Part shown: piece after piece, positions 33,381 through 42,928 of the stretch | Numbering within the stretch: the stretch's first letter is position 1 | Layout of the letters: each line of letters begins with the position of its first letter | DNA from: Hyphomicrobiales bacterium | Lineage (GTDB): Bacteria > Pseudomonadota > Alphaproteobacteria > Rhizobiales > Rhizobiaceae | DNA: 64,000 nucleotides | Direction: 5' to 3' | Assembly: GCA_002401155.1 (NCBI GenBank) | Contig: NVSG01000002.1 | Coordinates: 125,023 to 189,022 of the forward strand | Translations under genes and position numbers: made by a program | Notes under the pieces: model-generated | What the model saw: the letters and a program-made list of their open reading frames with translations, nothing else | Databases searched by the model: none | Told to the model about the DNA's origin: nothing

Positions 33381-34979
33381 ATGGGCAAGATCTTCGAAAC
33401 TCCGCTTTACGCCTACGAAAAATCTGCCGACCAAAGCGCGGATAATCCTGCGCGTCATCCGGTCATCGTCATCGGTGCAGGGCCGGTGGGACTTGCCGCA
33501 GCGGTTGATCTGGCACAGGCGGATATTCCGGTTGTGGTCGTCGATGATAATGACAAGGTGAGTTCCGGCTCAAGAGCCATTTGTTTTGCCAAGCGCCCGC
33601 TGGAAATTCTTGACCGCCTCGGCTGCGGTCAGGTGATGGTTGATAAGGGCGTGATCTGGAATACCGGAAAAGTCTTTTTCGATGAACATCAGGTTTTCCA
33701 ATTTGACCTGCAGCCCGACGGTGTTCATCAGCGCCCAGCATTCATCAATCTACAACAATATTATCTGGAACAATATCTGGTTGAGCGCCTGAGAGTGTTG
33801 CAGGCCGAAGGCAAGCCAATTGAAATTCGCGGACGCAACAAAGTCACAGCGCTTGAGCAAACGGACGATCATGTCTCTCTGACACTGGAAACTCCAGACG
33901 GTCCCTATCAAATCAAAGCCGATTGGGTCATCGCCTGCGATGGTGCAAACTCACCCGTTCGCTCCATGATGCAACTCGATTTCGATGGCCGGGTATTTGA
34001 GGATAATTTCCTGATTGCCGATGTGGTGATGGAAGCCCAATTCCCAGCCGAACGCTGGTTCTGGTTCGACCCGCCCTTTAATCGTAATCAGTCGGCCTTG
34101 CTTCATAAACAACCCGATGGCGTCTGGCGCATAGATTTGCAGCTGGGCTGGGACATCGACAAGGAAAAAGAAAAGCGGCCCGAAAATGTCATTCCCCGTC
34201 TGAAAGCGATGCTGGGAGAAGATGCGAAATTCGAACTTGAATGGGTTTCAATTTATACGTTCCAATGTCGGCGCATGGAAAAGTTTCGCCACAACCGCGT
34301 GTTGTTCGCCGGTGACAGTGCCCATCAGGTTTCGCCTTTTGGAGCAAGGGGAGCCAATTCCGGTTTTCAGGATACCGACAATTTATGCTGGAAACTGAAA
34401 CTGGTAATTGAAGGCAAGGCCTCGGAAAAACTTCTCGATAGTTATGATATCGAACGGGTCTATGGCGCGGAGGAAAATATCCTCAACTCCACCCGCTCAA
34501 CAGATTTCATCACGCCTAAATCTGATATCAGCAAGGTGTTTCGCAACGCTGTTCTTGACCTCTCGGCAAAGTATGAATTCGCCCGGCCACTGGTAAACTC
34601 CGGTAGGCTTTCCGTGCCTTGCATTTATGATACGTCGCCTTTGAACGGCGAAAACGAAGACGGATTCCCGGCAAACCTTCGCCCCGGGGCATCCGCAATC
34701 GATGCGCCGTTGAAAGATGGTTGGCTATTGGAAAAACTAGGCGGATGTTTTCAACTGCTAACCATCGATGCCTATGCGCCGAACACTATCGATGTGGATG
34801 GCATTATGATTGAACGCCTTGCGCTGGACAAAACCGATTCACTAGCCACGCGCTACCTCGGCAACAATGCCAGCGCAGTCTATTTGATGCGCCCGGACCA
34901 GCACGTTGTTGCCAGATGGACAACGTTCGATGAAGAAAAAATTCGTGAAGCACTCAACCGTGCAATTGCCCGCATATAG
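33381..34979 (+). CDS. FAD-dependent aromatic hydroxylase (MhpA-like)
   Basis: A 532-residue flavoprotein monooxygenase of the PHBH/MhpA group. FAD-binding GAGPVGLAAAVDLAQ lies at about residue 34, the second DG motif at DWVIACDGANSPVR near 188, and the third at VLFAGDSAHQVSPFGARGANSGFQD near 310. A C-terminal thioredoxin-like extension, as in MhpA, follows. It would hydroxylate an aromatic acid feeding homogentisate. No evidence selects between 3-hydroxyphenyl-propionate-type and 4-hydroxyphenylacetate-type substrates; the operon suggests production or recycling of homogentisate. Spacing shows co-transcription. Confidence 0.86.
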   Translation: MGKIFETPLYAYEKSADQSADNPARHPVIVIGAGPVGLAAAVDLAQADIPVVVVDDNDKVSSGSRAICFAKRPLEILDRLGCGQVMVDKGVIWNTGKVFFDEHQVFQFDLQPDGVHQRPAFINLQQYYLEQYLVERLRVLQAEGKPIEIRGRNKVTALEQTDDHVSLTLETPDGPYQIKADWVIACDGANSPVRSMMQLDFDGRVFEDNFLIADVVMEAQFPAERWFWFDPPFNRNQSALLHKQPDGVWRIDLQLGWDIDKEKEKRPENVIPRLKAMLGEDAKFELEWVSIYTFQCRRMEKFRHNRVLFAGDSAHQVSPFGARGANSGFQDTDNLCWKLKLVIEGKASEKLLDSYDIERVYGAEENILNSTRSTDFITPKSDISKVFRNAVLDLSAKYEFARPLVNSGRLSVPCIYDTSPLNGENEDGFPANLRPGASAIDAPLKDGWLLEKLGGCFQLLTIDAYAPNTIDVDGIMIERLALDKTDSLATRYLGNNASAVYLMRPDQHVVARWTTFDEEKIREALNRAIARI

Positions 34980-34989
34980 AGGAAACCCC

Positions 34990-35190
34990 ATGCTGATCAC
35001 CACACCCAACCTCACTCCGGCAGATGAATTCTACGAAACATTGCTGGCGGCCCATGAAGATCTTTCGCAAGAACAAAGCGTTGCGTTCAACGCCCGGCTC
35101 GTTCTTGTCTTGGCTAATCACATCGGCGATCTGACCATCCTTTCCGAGGCATTGGATGTCGTTGAGGAAACTGCCAAGCCCGCTGAATAG
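34990..35190 (+). CDS. DUF2783 small protein of the homogentisate operon
   Basis: A 66-residue helical protein, LTPADEFYETLLAAHEDLS then FNARLVLVLANHIGD, matching DUF2783. The family is found almost only behind FAD hydroxylases of this kind, so it may be an accessory subunit; there is no proven function. The track ORF starts at 34906 inside the previous gene; the ATG at 34990 follows AGAGGA and is the natural start. Confidence 0.8.
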   Translation: MLITTPNLTPADEFYETLLAAHEDLSQEQSVAFNARLVLVLANHIGDLTILSEALDVVEETAKPAE

Positions 35191-35288
35191 TCGGAAAAAC
35201 AAACCACCATATTTCTTTTTTTGAATGGCCAGCATTGTATACATTTGCTAGGTGAGGGCAGTTATTAATTCAGGGTGGAAACAATCAC

Positions 35289-36194
35289 ATGACAGCAGAA
35301 CGAATTGACGGAAAAGAAGTCGCGGCATCAGTGGTGGCGACAGTCACAGAAGCCACAAAAAAATTGATCGCAGATACCGGCATGGTGCCGGGCATTGCGG
35401 TCGTTATTGTCGGCGAAGATCCTGCCAGTCAGGTCTATGTGCGCTCCAAAGGAAAACGCGCAGAAGAGTGTGGCTTTCATTCCGTGACCCATAAAATGGA
35501 CGAAACGACTTCCGAAGAAGACCTGCTTGCCATGGTCGTCAACTTGAATGAAGACGATGCCATTCACGGTATTCTCGTGCAATTGCCGCTGCCAAAGCAC
35601 ATTGACGAAGGCAAAGTCATTCAGACCATCGCGCCGGAAAAAGACGTCGACGGATTTCACTTCATCAATGTGGGAAAACTTGGAACCGGCGAAACGGAAA
35701 CCGCCTTCGTTCCCTGCACGCCAGCAGGTTGTTTGGTATTGATCAAACGCGCATTGGGTACGGATGATTTTTCCGGCTTGAACGCGGTTGTTGTCGGACG
35801 TTCAAATATCGTTGGCAAGCCGGTTGCCAATTTGTTGCTCGGTGCCAATGCGACAGTAACCATCGCTCATTCACGCACCAAAGATTTGCCGGCAATCGCA
35901 CGCGCCGCCGATATTTTGGTTGCAGCAGTAGGTCGCCCCGAGATGATTAAAGCCGATTGGGTCAAGCCCGGTGCATGCGTCATTGACGTGGGTATCAACC
36001 GCATCGATGCGCCGGAAAAAGGTGAGGGAAAAACCCGCCTCGTCGGTGATGTAGCCTATGACGAATGCGCCGAGATCGCCGGTTCAATCACCCCGGTTCC
36101 CGGCGGTGTTGGTCCCATGACCATCGCTTTGTTGATGGCTGCGACCCTTAGCAGCGCTTGCCGTGCTGCTGGTGTTACACCGCCAAAGATCTAG
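35289..36194 (+). CDS. folD: Methylenetetrahydrofolate dehydrogenase / cyclohydrolase
   Basis: A 301-residue bifunctional enzyme interconverting methylene- and formyl-tetrahydrofolate with NADP. The substrate-binding [14 protein letters not shown] (catalytic Lys) and [10 protein letters not shown], the dinucleotide-binding [17 protein letters not shown] and the C-terminal [13 protein letters not shown] are all complete. Probably its own transcript, since it starts 98 bases after the DUF2783 stop. It ends 10 bases before the convergent edd. Confidence 0.97.
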   Translation: MTAERIDGKEVAASVVATVTEATKKLIADTGMVPGIAVVIVGEDPASQVYVRSKGKRAEECGFHSVTHKMDETTSEEDLLAMVVNLNEDDAIHGILVQLPLPKHIDEGKVIQTIAPEKDVDGFHFINVGKLGTGETETAFVPCTPAGCLVLIKRALGTDDFSGLNAVVVGRSNIVGKPVANLLLGANATVTIAHSRTKDLPAIARAADILVAAVGRPEMIKADWVKPGACVIDVGINRIDAPEKGEGKTRLVGDVAYDECAEIAGSITPVPGGVGPMTIALLMAATLSSACRAAGVTPPKI

Positions 36195-36204
36195 GGTCTG
36201 AACC

Positions 36205-38019
36205 TTAAATAACGCTCGCACCCATATCCGCGCCGGAAACATTGGCGCGGAAGGCTGCGAATAATTCGCGGCCAAGGCCAAATTCATTGCCAGATAAATC
36301 AGGGTTGGCTGCAGTGCGGCCAGCGATTACATTGGCATCTACCAGTAGTTCAAGCGTTCCAGCATTGACATCAATGCGGATGATATCGCCGCTTTCAATT
36401 TTACCAATATTACCACCTTCGGCAGCTTCCGGTGTCACATGAATGGCGCTTGGAATTTTCCCTGATGCTCCCGACATCCGGCCATCGGTAACCAGAGCCA
36501 CCTTGAAACCTTTGTCTTGCAGAACACCCAGAGGTGGCACCATTTTATGCAGTTCCGGCATGCCGTTTGCTTTAGGCCCCTGAAAGCGCAAAACCGCGAT
36601 GAAATCACGGTCCAGTTCCCCAGCCTGAAAGGCATCAACGATTTCATGCTGGTCATGAAAAACAATTGCCGGAGCTTCGACCACATGGCGTTTGACTTCA
36701 ACAGCTGAAACTTTCGATACCGCCTGACCAAGATTGCCAGAGAGAATTTTTAAACCACCAGATTTTGCAAAGGGTGCATCAACCCGTGCCAGAATTTTTT
36801 CGTTGCCCGGTTTTTCAGCGGCCTTTTCCCAAATAGCTTCACCATTCGCACCAAGCTTTGGTTCAAAGCAATAGCGCGATAATCCTTCACCGACGATGGT
36901 ATTCACATCCTCATGCAGCAAACCATTATCGAGCAATTCGCCAATCAAGAACGGTAACCCTCCGGCGGCATGGAAATGGTTCACATCAGCCATGCCATTT
37001 GGATAAACTCTCGCCAGCAGCGGAATAACTTCCGACAGATCAGCAATATCTTCCAGAGTGAGATGAATACCACCGGCGCGTGCCATTGCAATGAGATGCA
37101 GAGTCAAATTGGTTGAGCCGCCCGTCGCATGCAGACCAATGATTGCATTCACGAATGAGCGCTCATCGATCATCTTGCCAACCGGCGTAAATTCATCACC
37201 AAGCGCAGTAATTGAAAGTGCCCGCCGCGTTGCTTCACGGGTGAGAGCATCGCGCAATTCCGTGCCCGGATTGATGAAGCTGGAACCGGGAAGATGCAGC
37301 CCCATGAATTCCATCAGCATCTGATTGGTGTTTGCCGTACCATAAAATGTGCAGGTACCGGGCGCGTGATAGGATTGGCTTTCGCCCTTCAATAATTCTT
37401 CGCGGCCGATTTTACCTTCCGCATAGAGCTGGCGAATTTTCGCTTTTTCCTGATTAGGAAGGCCCGTGGGCATGGGACCGGCAGGCACAAAGATTGCCGG
37501 TAAATGGCCAAAGGTAAGAGCAGCAATCACCAGCCCCGGAACAATTTTGTCGCAAATGCCAAGAAACAAAACCCCATCGAACATGTTATGGGTCAGGCCA
37601 ATGCTGGCCGACATGGCAATCAGATCGCGCGAAAAGAGCGATAATTCCATGCCGGGAAAGCCTTGCGTCACCCCATCACACATGGCAGGAACACCAGCCG
37701 CAATTTGCGCCACGCCGCCCGCTTCACGGGCCGTTTGTTTGATAAGATCGGGATAATTTTTATAAGGTTGATGAGCCGAAAGCATATCATTATAGGCGGT
37801 GATGATGCCAAGGTTTGGCAGAATGTCGCCGCTTAATGCAGCTTTGTCATCGGGGCCACAAGCTGCAAATCCATGGGCCAGATTACCACACCCAAGAGCG
37901 CTGCGATTGGGCTTTTCCTGTATCTGGGTATCCAGCCTCGAAAGATAAACCTCACGACTGGCTCGGCTTCGTTCGATCATTCGTTCGGTGACGCGGCTAA
38001 TTTGGTTGTGGACCATCAT
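36205..38019 (-). CDS. edd: Phosphogluconate dehydratase
   Basis: A 604-residue Entner-Doudoroff enzyme converting 6-phosphogluconate to 2-keto-3-deoxy-6-phosphogluconate. The Fe-S ligands sit in [17 protein letters not shown] and [10 protein letters not shown], and the C-terminal [22 protein letters not shown] is the IlvD/Edd signature. AAGGAAAG precedes the double ATG. Third gene of zwf-pgl-edd, an arrangement familiar from Rhizobiaceae and Brucellaceae. No KDPG aldolase (eda) lies in the window. Confidence 0.96.
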   Translation of the reverse strand: MMVHNQISRVTERMIERSRASREVYLSRLDTQIQEKPNRSALGCGNLAHGFAACGPDDKAALSGDILPNLGIITAYNDMLSAHQPYKNYPDLIKQTAREAGGVAQIAAGVPAMCDGVTQGFPGMELSLFSRDLIAMSASIGLTHNMFDGVLFLGICDKIVPGLVIAALTFGHLPAIFVPAGPMPTGLPNQEKAKIRQLYAEGKIGREELLKGESQSYHAPGTCTFYGTANTNQMLMEFMGLHLPGSSFINPGTELRDALTREATRRALSITALGDEFTPVGKMIDERSFVNAIIGLHATGGSTNLTLHLIAMARAGGIHLTLEDIADLSEVIPLLARVYPNGMADVNHFHAAGGLPFLIGELLDNGLLHEDVNTIVGEGLSRYCFEPKLGANGEAIWEKAAEKPGNEKILARVDAPFAKSGGLKILSGNLGQAVSKVSAVEVKRHVVEAPAIVFHDQHEIVDAFQAGELDRDFIAVLRFQGPKANGMPELHKMVPPLGVLQDKGFKVALVTDGRMSGASGKIPSAIHVTPEAAEGGNIGKIESGDIIRIDVNAGTLELLVDANVIAGRTAANPDLSGNEFGLGRELFAAFRANVSGADMGASVI

Positions 38020-38052
38020 AAGCTTTCCTTGATCAAAAAGTGTTGGGGCCTG

Positions 38053-38742
38053 CTATTCCGACCAGAACAATTCGACATCTTTATAATTGCGCAGAATGTG
38101 GCGAATGGGCAATTCATTGGCCGGGCCGTCCTCGCCCAGTGCCTTTTCCATGACCTGTTGTTTTTTGCCACCTTCCAGATGCACCGCAAGAAAATTTGAG
38201 ATTAGTATCGCTGGCAGAGTTAAAGTCACACGAACTTCGCCCGCAGCCTTTGCTCTCATAGTTGATATGATGACATTTGCATTAATATCTGTTGCCGCTT
38301 CAAGATTGTCGCCGGAAGGAAAAAACGAAGCGGTATGCCCATCTTCTCCCATGCCCAGCACCACTGCATCGAATGGCAGGAGCGGTATGACGGCTTCTTC
38401 GATCGTTGCAACCGCCTCTTCAGCTTCCATGCCTTCTTGATAGAACGGTTGGAAATTAGCTGCTGCCGCATTGTTCTTCAGTAAGAAGTCTTTCACCAGT
38501 TTTGCATTTGAGCGGTCTTCAGAATCATCCACCCACCGTTCATCCACCAAAGTGATGGTAACGTTTGCCCAGTCCAAATCCTGCTTCGACAAAGCCTTGA
38601 AAAATGATACCGGCGTAGAGCCACCCGAAACAGCAAGACTTGCTTTGCCGTTTAACCCCAATCCCATTTTAAGTTCACCCGCAATTTGGTTGGCCAATTT
38701 CGTGGCAAGCAGTTCGCGGTTTTCGAATATATTAATTTCCAT
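38053..38742 (-). CDS. pgl: 6-Phosphogluconolactonase
   Basis: A 229-residue NagB/DevB-type lactonase hydrolysing 6-phosphogluconolactone. SGGSTPVSFF near residue 40, VDERWVDDSEDRSN and VLGMGEDGHTASFFPSG are intact. Overlaps the zwf stop by one base (TAATG) and precedes edd by 33 bases. Confidence 0.94.
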   Translation of the reverse strand: MEINIFENRELLATKLANQIAGELKMGLGLNGKASLAVSGGSTPVSFFKALSKQDLDWANVTITLVDERWVDDSEDRSNAKLVKDFLLKNNAAAANFQPFYQEGMEAEEAVATIEEAVIPLLPFDAVVLGMGEDGHTASFFPSGDNLEAATDINANVIISTMRAKAAGEVRVTLTLPAILISNFLAVHLEGGKKQQVMEKALGEDGPANELPIRHILRNYKDVELFWSE

Positions 38743-40223
38743 TATTCTTCGTCATGCTCCTCATGCCATGTGCGATCATCATGGCTAATAAGTTTAACTG
38801 AATCCGACGGCCCCCAACTTCCTGCCACGTATTTTTTTGGCTTTTCGTCTGTCGATTCCCAGGCTTCAATAATTGGATCAATCCATTTCCACGCAGCTTC
38901 AACCTCATCGCGCCGCATGAACAAAGTCTGGTTGCCACGAATAACATCAAGCAGTAACCGCTCATAGGCATCAGGCGAACGGCCTCCAAATGAATCTGCA
39001 AAACTCATGTCGAGCGAAACATGGCGCAATCGCATGCCACCGGGGCCGGGATCTTTAATCATGATCCATTGCTTCACCCCTTCATCCGGCTGCAAGCGCA
39101 GCACCAAACGGTTGGAGATTGAATTTCCAGCATCCTCGGTGAATATATTATGCGGCGCCGGTTTGAACTGGATAACGATTTCCGAAACACGCGTCGGCAT
39201 CCGTTTACCGGTACGAAGATAAAACGGCACGCCGGCCCAGCGCCAGTTTTGAATATTGGCTTTCAACGCCACAAAGGTTGCCGTGTTGGAACCCTTGTCT
39301 TCAATCTCATCGAGATAGGCAGGAACAGCAACCCCGTCATTGGCCCCCGCCGAATATTGACCACGCACAGTATTTTCCGCGGCATTGGATGAATTAATAG
39401 GTTCCAGGCAACGCAGCACTTTCAGTTTTTCGTCACGCACAGAATCTCCGTCCATAGAGGCCGGTGGTTCCATTGCCACAAGACAAAGAAGCTGAAGCAA
39501 ATGGTTTTGCACCATGTCGCGAATAGCGCCGGACTTATCGTAATAGCCGCCACGTCCTTCGACACCCAGCGTTTCCGCAACAGTGATCTGAACATGGTCC
39601 ACATGGGCAGAATTCCATAATGGCTCATAAAGTGCATTGGCAAAGCGCAACGCCATCAAGTTTTGTACGGTTTCTTTGCCCAAATAATGATCGATGCGAT
39701 AAATCTGCTCTTCGTGAAAATACTTGCCGACGATTTTGTTGAGGTCTCTAGCCGATTGCAAATCCGTTCCAATCGGTTTTTCAATCACCAAACGGGAGCG
39801 TTCCCGAATAAGTCCGTTGGCGTGCAACCGCTCGGCAAAATCCCCAAACAAAGACGGTCCCACAGCGAGGTAATAAGCACGTACCCGATCTTCATCCCCA
39901 AGCAGTTCGGTTAATGCAGCCCAGCCCTTATCCGATTTGGCATCGAGAGAGATATAATAAAACATGCCGATAAAATCGGCAATTTTAGTCTCATCGATTT
40001 CTTCCGCAGAAACGTGAGAACGGATGGCATCACCGGCAAACTTACGAAATTCCTCGTGGGATAGTTCTGCCCGCGAAGCGCCAATAATGCGCGAACCCGC
40101 TGTAATTTGACCATCGGCAGAACGTCGATAAAGGGCAGGGATAAGTTTGCGCTCGGACAAATCGCCCGTACCGCCAAAAACAACATAATCAAACGCTTCA
40201 ACAGGGATAATTTGACTGGTCAT
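38742..40223 (-). CDS. zwf: Glucose-6-phosphate 1-dehydrogenase
   Basis: A 493-residue NADP enzyme oxidising glucose-6-phosphate, first step of the oxidative and Entner-Doudoroff routes. The nucleotide-binding GGTGDLSERKLIPALY stands near residue 16 and the active-site RIDHYLGKE near 180. It begins the zwf-pgl-edd operon. The 255-base gap to the next gene contains its promoter and that of the divergent BASS gene. Confidence 0.97.
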   Translation of the reverse strand: MTSQIIPVEAFDYVVFGGTGDLSERKLIPALYRRSADGQITAGSRIIGASRAELSHEEFRKFAGDAIRSHVSAEEIDETKIADFIGMFYYISLDAKSDKGWAALTELLGDEDRVRAYYLAVGPSLFGDFAERLHANGLIRERSRLVIEKPIGTDLQSARDLNKIVGKYFHEEQIYRIDHYLGKETVQNLMALRFANALYEPLWNSAHVDHVQITVAETLGVEGRGGYYDKSGAIRDMVQNHLLQLLCLVAMEPPASMDGDSVRDEKLKVLRCLEPINSSNAAENTVRGQYSAGANDGVAVPAYLDEIEDKGSNTATFVALKANIQNWRWAGVPFYLRTGKRMPTRVSEIVIQFKPAPHNIFTEDAGNSISNRLVLRLQPDEGVKQWIMIKDPGPGGMRLRHVSLDMSFADSFGGRSPDAYERLLLDVIRGNQTLFMRRDEVEAAWKWIDPIIEAWESTDEKPKKYVAGSWGPSDSVKLISHDDRTWHEEHDEE

Positions 40224-40478
40224 TCGCCGTAGGTTTCCTGTGCTTCCGGCTCATCTTGGAGCCCGGTGAGGATAAAATGTGGATTGATTGATATCAGGTG
40301 TTTGCGTGATTTTCGCTGTTTTTCATCATTTCCACAGCCTTGCTACATTTAAATCGATTGAAATTCAAGGTGGTGCTAAGATTTAGGCCATTTACATCCA
40401 AAATCCTACCTCTGGCCGACCTCTAGTAAGCCGCGAACCTTCATTGTATGGTCAAAACTCAACTGGGAGGCAGTTAGA

Positions 40479-41351
40479 ATGGACGCGCTGATTTTTAAAA
40501 TCGGGCTGCCAATTGCATTGGCAATTACGATGCTGGGCATGGGGCTTGGCCTGACTCTGGCTGATTTTTCGGTTGTATTCACCAAGCCAAAAGCATTTTT
40601 CACCGGTGCGATATTACAATTAATCATATTGCCATTGATAGCTTTTGCGGTAATCTCTGCAATGCCAATGGCAGCCCCTTTCGCGGTAGGAATGATGATC
40701 TTGGCAGCCTGCCCCGGCGGTGCCACTTCCAATATATTGACTTATGTAGGGCGCGGCGACGTTGCTTTATCGGTGTCTTTAACCGCGTTGATAAGCCTCG
40801 TTGGCTTCATCACCATTCCTTTGATTACAGCTTGGGCATTGGATGCCTTCATGGGGGACAGCGCGCCGGATTTACCCATCGGCAAAACCATGCTCGGTGT
40901 GTTGGTGATTGTTGTAATTCCCATTGCCATCGGCATGTTAGTGCACCAAATATCACCGCGTCTCGCAGCCATGGCAGAAAAACTGGTCCGCCCGCTTTCG
41001 ATTATTGTCTTTCTTTTTGTTGTCGCCAGCATTGTTTATGTGGAGCGCGACAATATTCTCGACTATTTTCAGCAGGTGGGCATTCAGGTGATTGCTCTCA
41101 ATTTGCTGATGATGATATTGGCGGCGATGGTTGCCAATGCTATGAATTTAACTGGCCCTCAGCGCACCGCCATCACCTTGGAATGCGGCTTGCAAAACTC
41201 AACCATTGGCCTGACAATTGCCCTGACCATATTGGGTAATATTCAAATGTCGGTGCCCTTGGCGGTCTATGGTCTCACCATGCTGGTCACTGGCTTTATC
41301 TATGCAATCTTTGTGAAGGGCCGTATGAAAGAAAATGAAAATGACGTCTAA
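40479..41351 (+). CDS. Bile acid:sodium symporter family (BASS) transporter
   Basis: A 290-residue inner-membrane protein with about ten hydrophobic segments and family motifs: ACPGGATSNILTY in the TM4 crossover and ECGLQNSTIGLTIAL in TM9. Prokaryotic BASS proteins carry sodium-coupled organic anions such as pyruvate, keto acids or bile acids. The overlap with the following PLP-enzyme gene suggests a related substrate, for example a sulfur-containing keto or amino acid, but this is inference. GGGAGG precedes the start. Confidence 0.87.
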   Translation: MDALIFKIGLPIALAITMLGMGLGLTLADFSVVFTKPKAFFTGAILQLIILPLIAFAVISAMPMAAPFAVGMMILAACPGGATSNILTYVGRGDVALSVSLTALISLVGFITIPLITAWALDAFMGDSAPDLPIGKTMLGVLVIVVIPIAIGMLVHQISPRLAAMAEKLVRPLSIIVFLFVVASIVYVERDNILDYFQQVGIQVIALNLLMMILAAMVANAMNLTGPQRTAITLECGLQNSTIGLTIALTILGNIQMSVPLAVYGLTMLVTGFIYAIFVKGRMKENENDV

Positions 41352-42483
41352 TATCAAGCCTGATACCATCGCAGCGCAGGCCGCAGGTCATCTTGATGGA
41401 GCCAGCGGCGGCGTAGTGCCATCGCTGCAACCCTCCACCACTTTTGCCCGCGATGAAAACAACGCCCTTCTCAACAGTGAGAATATCTACGGCCGCGATA
41501 ACAATGACGCTGTGCGCCTTGCTGAGGAAATTCTGGCCAAACTTGAAAATGCCAAGGATGCTTTATTGTTTCCTTCGGGAATGGCAGCGATTGCTGCACT
41601 TTTCAGAACCCTGCCCAATGGTGCTGGTGTGGTACTGCAATCGGGTATTTATTGGGGGACGACCCACTGGATACGTACGTTTTGTGAGCGCCGAAATATT
41701 AAATTGTCGGAGGTGGAGGCCAGTGATAATGCGCTTCTGCAAAGCGCGTGTGAAGAAAATAATCCTGATATTGTCTTTGTCGAAACCCCGTCTAATCCGT
41801 GGCTCAAAACCATAGATATCGCTTTTGCATCAAGCTGCGCAAAAAAATCCAACGCCATTCTCGTCGTTGATGGTACGGCGGCAACACCCATTCTGACCCG
41901 CGCCCTCGACCATGGCGCCGACATCGTCATGCATTCTGCGACCAAAGCAATCAACGGCCATTCCGACGTGCTGGCCGGAGTGTTGGCGATAAAAAACGAA
42001 GACCTTCCCATCTGGGCCGATATCAAAGCGGACCGCCATGATGCCGGTGCTATCATCGGTGCATTTGAAGCATGGCTATTAATCCGGGGTATGCGAACCC
42101 TGCCACTACGTGTTGAACGCATGAGCCGAAACGCCCAGCAAATCGCGGAATTTTTAGAAAGCCACGCCAATGTGGAATCGGTCCTTTATCCGGGGCTTGA
42201 GAGCCATGAAGGTCACGCGCTTGCCGCAAAACAAATGCAAGGCGGTTTCGGTAGCCTGATGTCATTCTTGGTCAAAGGCAGCGAGGCAGACGCATTGAAG
42301 GTGGTTGGAAAAATGCAATTAATCCACCGCGCCACATCGTTAGGCGGGGTGGAGAGCCTTATCGAACATCGCTTCACCATAGAAACTGAAACCGGTATAC
42401 CGCCAAACTTGCTGCGACTATCGGTAGGCATTGAAGCTGTAAGTGATTTAATCGGCGATCTCGATCAGGCGTTGAGTTTTTAG
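41335..42483 (+). CDS. Trans-sulfuration-type PLP enzyme (cystathionine gamma-synthase family)
   Basis: A 382-residue cytosolic PLP enzyme of the Cys/Met metabolism family. The PLP Lys lies in SATKAINGHSDV near residue 203; LLFPSGMAAIAALF near 80 and VETPSNPWLKTIDI near 147 are typical. Such enzymes form or cleave cystathionine, homocysteine or methionine. The C-terminal SLGGVESLIEHR agrees. It overlaps the BASS gene by 17 bases; an ATG at 41341 is a possible alternative start. Which sulfur reaction is catalysed cannot be deduced. Confidence 0.87.
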   Translation: MKMTSNIKPDTIAAQAAGHLDGASGGVVPSLQPSTTFARDENNALLNSENIYGRDNNDAVRLAEEILAKLENAKDALLFPSGMAAIAALFRTLPNGAGVVLQSGIYWGTTHWIRTFCERRNIKLSEVEASDNALLQSACEENNPDIVFVETPSNPWLKTIDIAFASSCAKKSNAILVVDGTAATPILTRALDHGADIVMHSATKAINGHSDVLAGVLAIKNEDLPIWADIKADRHDAGAIIGAFEAWLLIRGMRTLPLRVERMSRNAQQIAEFLESHANVESVLYPGLESHEGHALAAKQMQGGFGSLMSFLVKGSEADALKVVGKMQLIHRATSLGGVESLIEHRFTIETETGIPPNLLRLSVGIEAVSDLIGDLDQALSF

Positions 42484-42498
42484 AGCGTATCCGTTTTC

Positions 42499-42600
42499 AC
42501 GGAGACGCGAAGGCGGCAAAGAGCCGCCCGGCGCTAGCTGCACCGTCGGTCATGTCGGAGACATGCCATGGAGAATGCTGAGGATACGCCGGAGCAGAAG
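42499..42600 (+). repeat. Dispersed palindromic repeat, copy B (degenerate tail)
   Basis: GCGAAGGCGGCAAAGAGCCG then CCCGGCGCTAGCTGCACCG is nearly identical to copy A over about 40 bases; the tail keeps GAGGATACGCCG (42580-42591) after an altered middle. It lies between the convergent PLP-enzyme gene and DUF6460. Confidence 0.8.
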
Positions 42601-42605
42601 GTGCT

Positions 42606-42848
42606 TTAGCCTCTTGGTGGGCGAAATAAATACACCACCAGCCACACGGGCACGATCACCATTGAGCCGAGGATCACATTGGGAATGGCCCATTTGAACC
42701 CGCGTTCCAGCATTGCCATGACCTTCTCCGGCGTCATGCCAATTTCCAGCAGAATTTGCTCGGCTGATAAATTCAATTTGGTCAAAACCATTCCGGCAAT
42801 CAGGGATGCCAAAGCAATTTTGATAAATGTCGAAAACATACGAATCAT
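42606..42848 (-). CDS. DUF6460 small membrane protein
   Basis: An 80-residue protein with two hydrophobic stretches: IKIALASLIAGMVL near the start and IPNVILGSMVIVPVWLVVYLF near the end, ending in RPPRG. The central SAEQILLEIGMTPEKVMAMLERGFKW is characteristic of a small Rhizobiales family. Function unknown; it is probably an inner-membrane protein. Sits 80 bases after the AsmA gene start side on the same strand, convergent with the PLP gene. Confidence 0.65.
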   Translation of the reverse strand: MIRMFSTFIKIALASLIAGMVLTKLNLSAEQILLEIGMTPEKVMAMLERGFKWAIPNVILGSMVIVPVWLVVYLFRPPRG

Positions 42849-42928
42849 GATTGTGTCAGTAATTTAATGCGGGTTTTCTCCCAATATAGCCGATATTCGC
42901 CCGTATTTCCAAATCTCAGGTTATCATC

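Noticed and set aside
40340-40400. AAATGTAGC and GATTTAA on the minus strand upstream of zwf, reminiscent of SAM-II riboswitch pieces
   Set aside because: The two pieces are fused instead of about 25 bases apart and no stem fits; zwf is not a SAM-regulated gene.
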